Below are positions 49,408-51,757 of a stretch of DNA of 51,757 nt, one piece after another (the first letter of the stretch is position 1; every line of letters begins with the position of its first letter). The notes under the pieces are model-generated. The model ran no database searches. It saw only the letters and a program-made list of their open reading frames with translations, and was not told the origin of the DNA. Both the position numbers and the translations under genes were made by a program. The stretch is from Candidatus Pseudoscillospira falkowii. GTDB lineage: Bacteria; Bacillota; Clostridia; Oscillospirales; Oscillospiraceae. Location of the stretch: NCBI GenBank assembly GCA_904374485.1, contig CAJFFX010000005.1, positions 1 to 51,757 of the forward strand, in the 5' to 3' direction.

Positions 49408-50292
49408 ATGGCAAAAACCATCATTACCGCCGCTCTGACCGGCGCAGTGACCCCCGCAGGCTACAAGATCCCCGAGACCCCCCAGCAGATCGCCGACGAG
49501 GCCTATGACGCCTGGAAGACCGGCGCCGCCATCGTCCATCTGCACATGCGCGCCGACGACGGCCTGGGCGCCATGGACAAGGAGAAGTTCCGCGAGACCA
49601 TCAAGCTGATCCGCAGCCACAAGGACTGCGACGTGGTCATCAACTGCACCTCCTCCGGCGCATCTCCCGAGCATCCCGCCACCGATGACGAACGCATGGC
49701 CCATCACAAGGAACTCCACGGCATCGAAATGGGTTCTTACGACGCCGGTTCCTTCAACTGGATGCCCGGCGGCGTGTTCATGAACAGCCCCCAGTTCCTG
49801 CAGAAGCTGGGCGACCTGTACATGGAGAAGGGCATCAAGCCCGAGCTGGAGATCTTTGACGCCGGCATGCTGGGCGTGGCCAACTACTTCGTGAAGAAGG
49901 GCCACCTGTCCTCTCCCTGTCACTATCAGTTCTGCCTGGGCGTGCTGGGCGGTATGCCTGCCACCGTGGAGAACCTGATGTATCTGGTCAACCACATCCC
50001 CGCCGGCTCCACCTGGTCCGCCTTCGGCATCGGCAAGGGCCATGTGCCGATCATGCTGGCAGCCCTGGCTCTGGGCGGCCATATCCGCGTGGGTATGGAG
50101 GACAACGTGGTCTTCGAAGTGAAGGACAACGGCGAAAAGGTCATGGCCACCAACCACATGCTGGTGGAGCGCGCCGTGAACGTGGTCAAGGCCGTGGGCA
50201 ACACCCCCGCCACTCCCGCCGAGGCCCGCGAGATGCTGGGCATCCCCGCTTTCGACGGCGCCAAGGTCCGTGCGCAGCTGGGCATCGACTGA
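49408..50292 (+). CDS. BKACE (DUF849) beta-keto acid cleavage enzyme, candidate triacetate acetoacetate-lyase
   Basis: The 294-residue product is a full-length BKACE: TAALTGAVTP start, zinc ligands in AAIVHLHMR (His44, His46), VVINCTSSG, the EMGSYDAGSFNW region, LEIFDAGML, and GHIRVGMEDNVV with the conserved Arg and Glu. BKACE enzymes join a beta-keto acid with acetyl-CoA, giving acetoacetate and a new CoA ester or the reverse pairing. For 3,5-dioxohexanoate the products would be acetoacetate and acetoacetyl-CoA, both used by the CoA transferase and thiolase of this operon. AAAAGGAGCG precedes the ATG. It is the last gene; a terminator follows. Confidence 0.9.
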   Translation: MAKTIITAALTGAVTPAGYKIPETPQQIADEAYDAWKTGAAIVHLHMRADDGLGAMDKEKFRETIKLIRSHKDCDVVINCTSSGASPEHPATDDERMAHHKELHGIEMGSYDAGSFNWMPGGVFMNSPQFLQKLGDLYMEKGIKPELEIFDAGMLGVANYFVKKGHLSSPCHYQFCLGVLGGMPATVENLMYLVNHIPAGSTWSAFGIGKGHVPIMLAALALGGHIRVGMEDNVVFEVKDNGEKVMATNHMLVERAVNVVKAVGNTPATPAEAREMLGIPAFDGAKVRAQLGID

Positions 50293-50323
50293 GTTACAAA
50301 AGACGCAGGAGAGTCTCCTATCC

Positions 50324-50644
50324 CTACTCGATAAGAAACAGCGACTGCCAAAAGGCGCGCCCCCATAAGGAAGTACTTTGATTGCCGCAGGACGGCATGG
50401 CTGAAAGGTCATGCCGTCCTGCCTTTTCTTTGCCGTTCCACAGTCTGATCGTCGCCCGGGAGGTCATCGCCGCGGAGCAGACGCTCCTTTCAGACGAACG
50501 GCCCAGCTGTGGCGGTTCCGCTATACCGCATTCCGGCTGATTTGTCAGCCTGTCGCTGCGGATCAGCCGTAGAATTTTATCTTCCATCGGTTTCTCGGCG
50601 GTTTCGCTGAGGCAGGCACGAACTTTATAGGTGGTGTTGCCCAA
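50324..50644 (-). pseudogene. Possible remnant of a small transposon-accessory (TnpW-like) gene
   Basis: The reading frame starts MGNTTYKVRACLSETAEKPM and continues EDKILRLIRSDRL, which resembles the start of short TnpW-type proteins encoded beside transposon recombinases in Clostridia. The remaining about 70 residues look random and cross a terminator hairpin. It is the only coding-like signal in the 670-base gap 50293-50965. Recognition is from memory of the family's start and is weak. Confidence 0.3.
50387..50431 (+). terminator. Terminator of the catabolic operon
   Basis: GCAGGACGGCATG (50387-50399) pairs with CATGCCGTCCTGC (50410-50422), followed by CTTTTCTTT. It lies 95 bases after the BKACE stop. 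Confidence 0.85.
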
Positions 50645-50965
50645 TGTGCCAGGTCAGAAACACGGCATTTTTATCTGCCATAGGATCTCTCTTTCTTGCG
50701 CTTTCGGCGCATCCTGTATATACTGCTGTTATAGTTCCGTTGTTTGTAACCTGTGATTGTGGTACTTCTTCTTTGTGTCAGGCCTGAACATGGCAAGTGC
50801 CCCCGTCCTCCTGCATAAACGAGTGAATGTAACCTGAGTGACTTGTTTTCAGATGATTCTTTCGCTTATGGGAGAAATCCGCGGTGCAAGAACCAGTATA
50901 ATGTCTGTAAGAGCCGTTCTAAAAAGACGGGAATGATGAAATCAAATGAGGAGGAATGATACGCT

Positions 50966-51430
50966 ATGGAAATTCTGAAACTCAGGGAACACAGTGAACT
51001 GGCATCGGAAGCCGCAGCATGGTTTCATTCCAAGTGGGATATTCCAGTCGAAGAATATGCGGGAAGCATACAGGAATGTTTGACCGGAAAGAGCGTCCCT
51101 CAGTGGTATGTTGCAGTCGAGAATAAAAAGATCATCGGCGGTATTGGAGTCATCGAAAACGATTTCCATAACCGCAAGGATTTGACGCCGAATGTCTGCG
51201 CAGTGTATGTAGAGGAAAATTATCGCTGCCAGGGCATTGCCGGGAAATTGCTTGATTTTGCCTGCGGGGATATGCGCTCGTTTGGCATGAAAACCTTGTA
51301 TCTCATTACAGACCACACAGGCTTCTATGAGCGCTACGGATGGAAGTTCCTGTGCATGGCGCAGGGCGATGGCGAGGTGGATTTGACGAGGATGTATGTT
51401 TACGATTTGGAACAGAAACAGTTAATATAA
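50966..51430 (+). CDS. GNAT-family N-acetyltransferase
   Basis: The 154-residue product starts at ATG 50966 behind GAGGAGG. It has the GNAT core: WYVAVENKKIIGGIGVIEN (strands 2-4), VCAVYVEENYRCQGIAGKLL with the acetyl-CoA loop RCQGIAG (Q/RxxGxG/A), then MKTLYLITDHTGFYERYGW. Substrate is unknown. The base composition is lower in GC than the catabolic cluster, as in the rest of the window end, consistent with accessory or transferred DNA. Confidence 0.9.
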   Translation: MEILKLREHSELASEAAAWFHSKWDIPVEEYAGSIQECLTGKSVPQWYVAVENKKIIGGIGVIENDFHNRKDLTPNVCAVYVEENYRCQGIAGKLLDFACGDMRSFGMKTLYLITDHTGFYERYGWKFLCMAQGDGEVDLTRMYVYDLEQKQLI

Positions 51431-51542
51431 AAATCAGATATTTGGAGAGACCTGATAAATCATTTTGCGTTCGATCAGATCGGCATTTATTGGGGTCCAG
51501 AATTTGAACATAAAGTAAACGCCAAACGGAGCTGCGTGAATC

Positions 51543-51757
51543 ATGGAAATGAAGATTATATATAAAAATTTGCAAGAGAATGAGATAAGTCGAGAGCTAT
51601 TTGGACATTTTGTGCGGCGTCAAACCGTTGTTCAATGTTGGCGAAAAGAAAATGGATCATCAAAGATGATCCGTTTATTGACGATTGGAGCGAAGCGGAT
51701 TATAAATTCCTGGTTTCCTGCCTGAGAAACACAGCAGCAACAGGTGGATTGGTATAT
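51543..51757 (+). pseudogene. Frameshifted GNAT-type acetyltransferase gene, cut by window end
   Basis: The first frame (ATG 51543) reads NEISRELFGHFVRRQTVVQCWRKENG, the typical beginning of a GNAT-family subgroup. At about 51650 the native continuation jumps to another frame, where WIIKDDPFIDDWSEADYKFL and then CLRNTAATGG are encoded from 51653 to the window end. The two pieces fit together if one codon's bases were lost or a base was added in the A-rich GAAAAGAAAATGG. The gene is therefore broken here, or the assembly has an indel. The ribosome site upstream (CGGAGCTGCGTGAATC) is weak. Confidence 0.7.

Noticed and set aside
43462-50292. Lysine fermentation (Kce) or carnitine degradation as the role of the BKACE cluster
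   Set aside because: Lysine aminomutases, 3,5-diaminohexanoate dehydrogenase and Kal are absent, and carnitine breakdown would not need a cyclic-diketone hydrolase, thiolase and SDR. These remain weaker alternatives.
1-51757. CRISPR arrays, insertion sequences and rRNA genes
   Set aside because: No regularly spaced repeats, no transposase with terminal repeats and no rRNA sequence were seen by reading.

Overview
The window is GC-rich, low-repeat chromosomal DNA from a Gram-positive anaerobe. It encodes lipoproteins, SLH-domain surface proteins, TTG and GTG starts with strong GGAGG ribosome sites, a PBSX-type contractile tail module and CoA-based fermentation genes. This fits the Oscillospiraceae/Clostridia of the gut (Flavonifractor, Oscillibacter or Dysosmobacter-like), but no marker gene here fixes the genus.

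Layout. (1) 1-6013: the distal part of a contractile phage-tail or tailocin module, cut at its left end: sheath, tube, two chaperone frames joined by a textbook -1 frameshift signal, a short Ala-rich protein, LysM protein, hub, spike, gp25-like, baseplate J and a DUF2313-like protein. It stops at a strong terminator with no fibre or lysis genes. (2) 6083-12406: small membrane protein, LUD protein, and a leftward ABC efflux operon (ATPase, FtsX permease, lipoprotein adaptor) divergent from a TetR regulator. (3) 12470-15420: perfect sigma-A-type promoter, tRNA-Met, tRNA-Glu, tRNA-Val, then a 2.4-kb segment with an RCC1-repeat/SLH surface protein and a small XRE regulator. The segment is flanked by a repeated tRNA 3' end plus terminator. 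(4) 15429-22675: a CsoR/RcnR-family metal sensor divergent from an operon of two methyltransferases and a complete NikABCDE-type importer. A C6G6 operator candidate and a leader terminator lie between them. (5) 22825-37380: a signalling island with a 5'-nucleotidase C-domain-only membrane protein, HD-GYP protein, HPt protein, hybrid histidine kinase, a frame-broken GGDEF-PAS-GGDEF-EAL protein, CheB-CheR-PAS fusion, a PAS-GGDEF protein and an ECF-S-like membrane GGDEF protein. (6) 37795-50292: a catabolic cluster. (7) 50324-51757: degenerate DNA, a GNAT acetyltransferase and a second, frameshifted GNAT gene.

The most interesting system is (6). Its enzymes together spell anaerobic phloroglucinol degradation: an SDR (phloroglucinol reductase), a 6-oxocamphor-hydrolase-like crotonase (dihydrophloroglucinol ring opening), a 3-hydroxyacyl-CoA-dehydrogenase-like enzyme (3-hydroxy-5-oxohexanoate dehydrogenase), a BKACE/DUF849 enzyme (triacetate acetoacetate-lyase), a two-subunit CoA transferase and a thiolase. 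Together they would convert one phloroglucinol to three acetyl-CoA. The cluster also carries two OFA-type MFS transporters, a DUF1097 membrane protein, a divergent LysR regulator, and two proteins without an assigned step: a DUF362 protein and a 103-aa protein. Assignments come from reading translated motifs by eye; no database search was possible.
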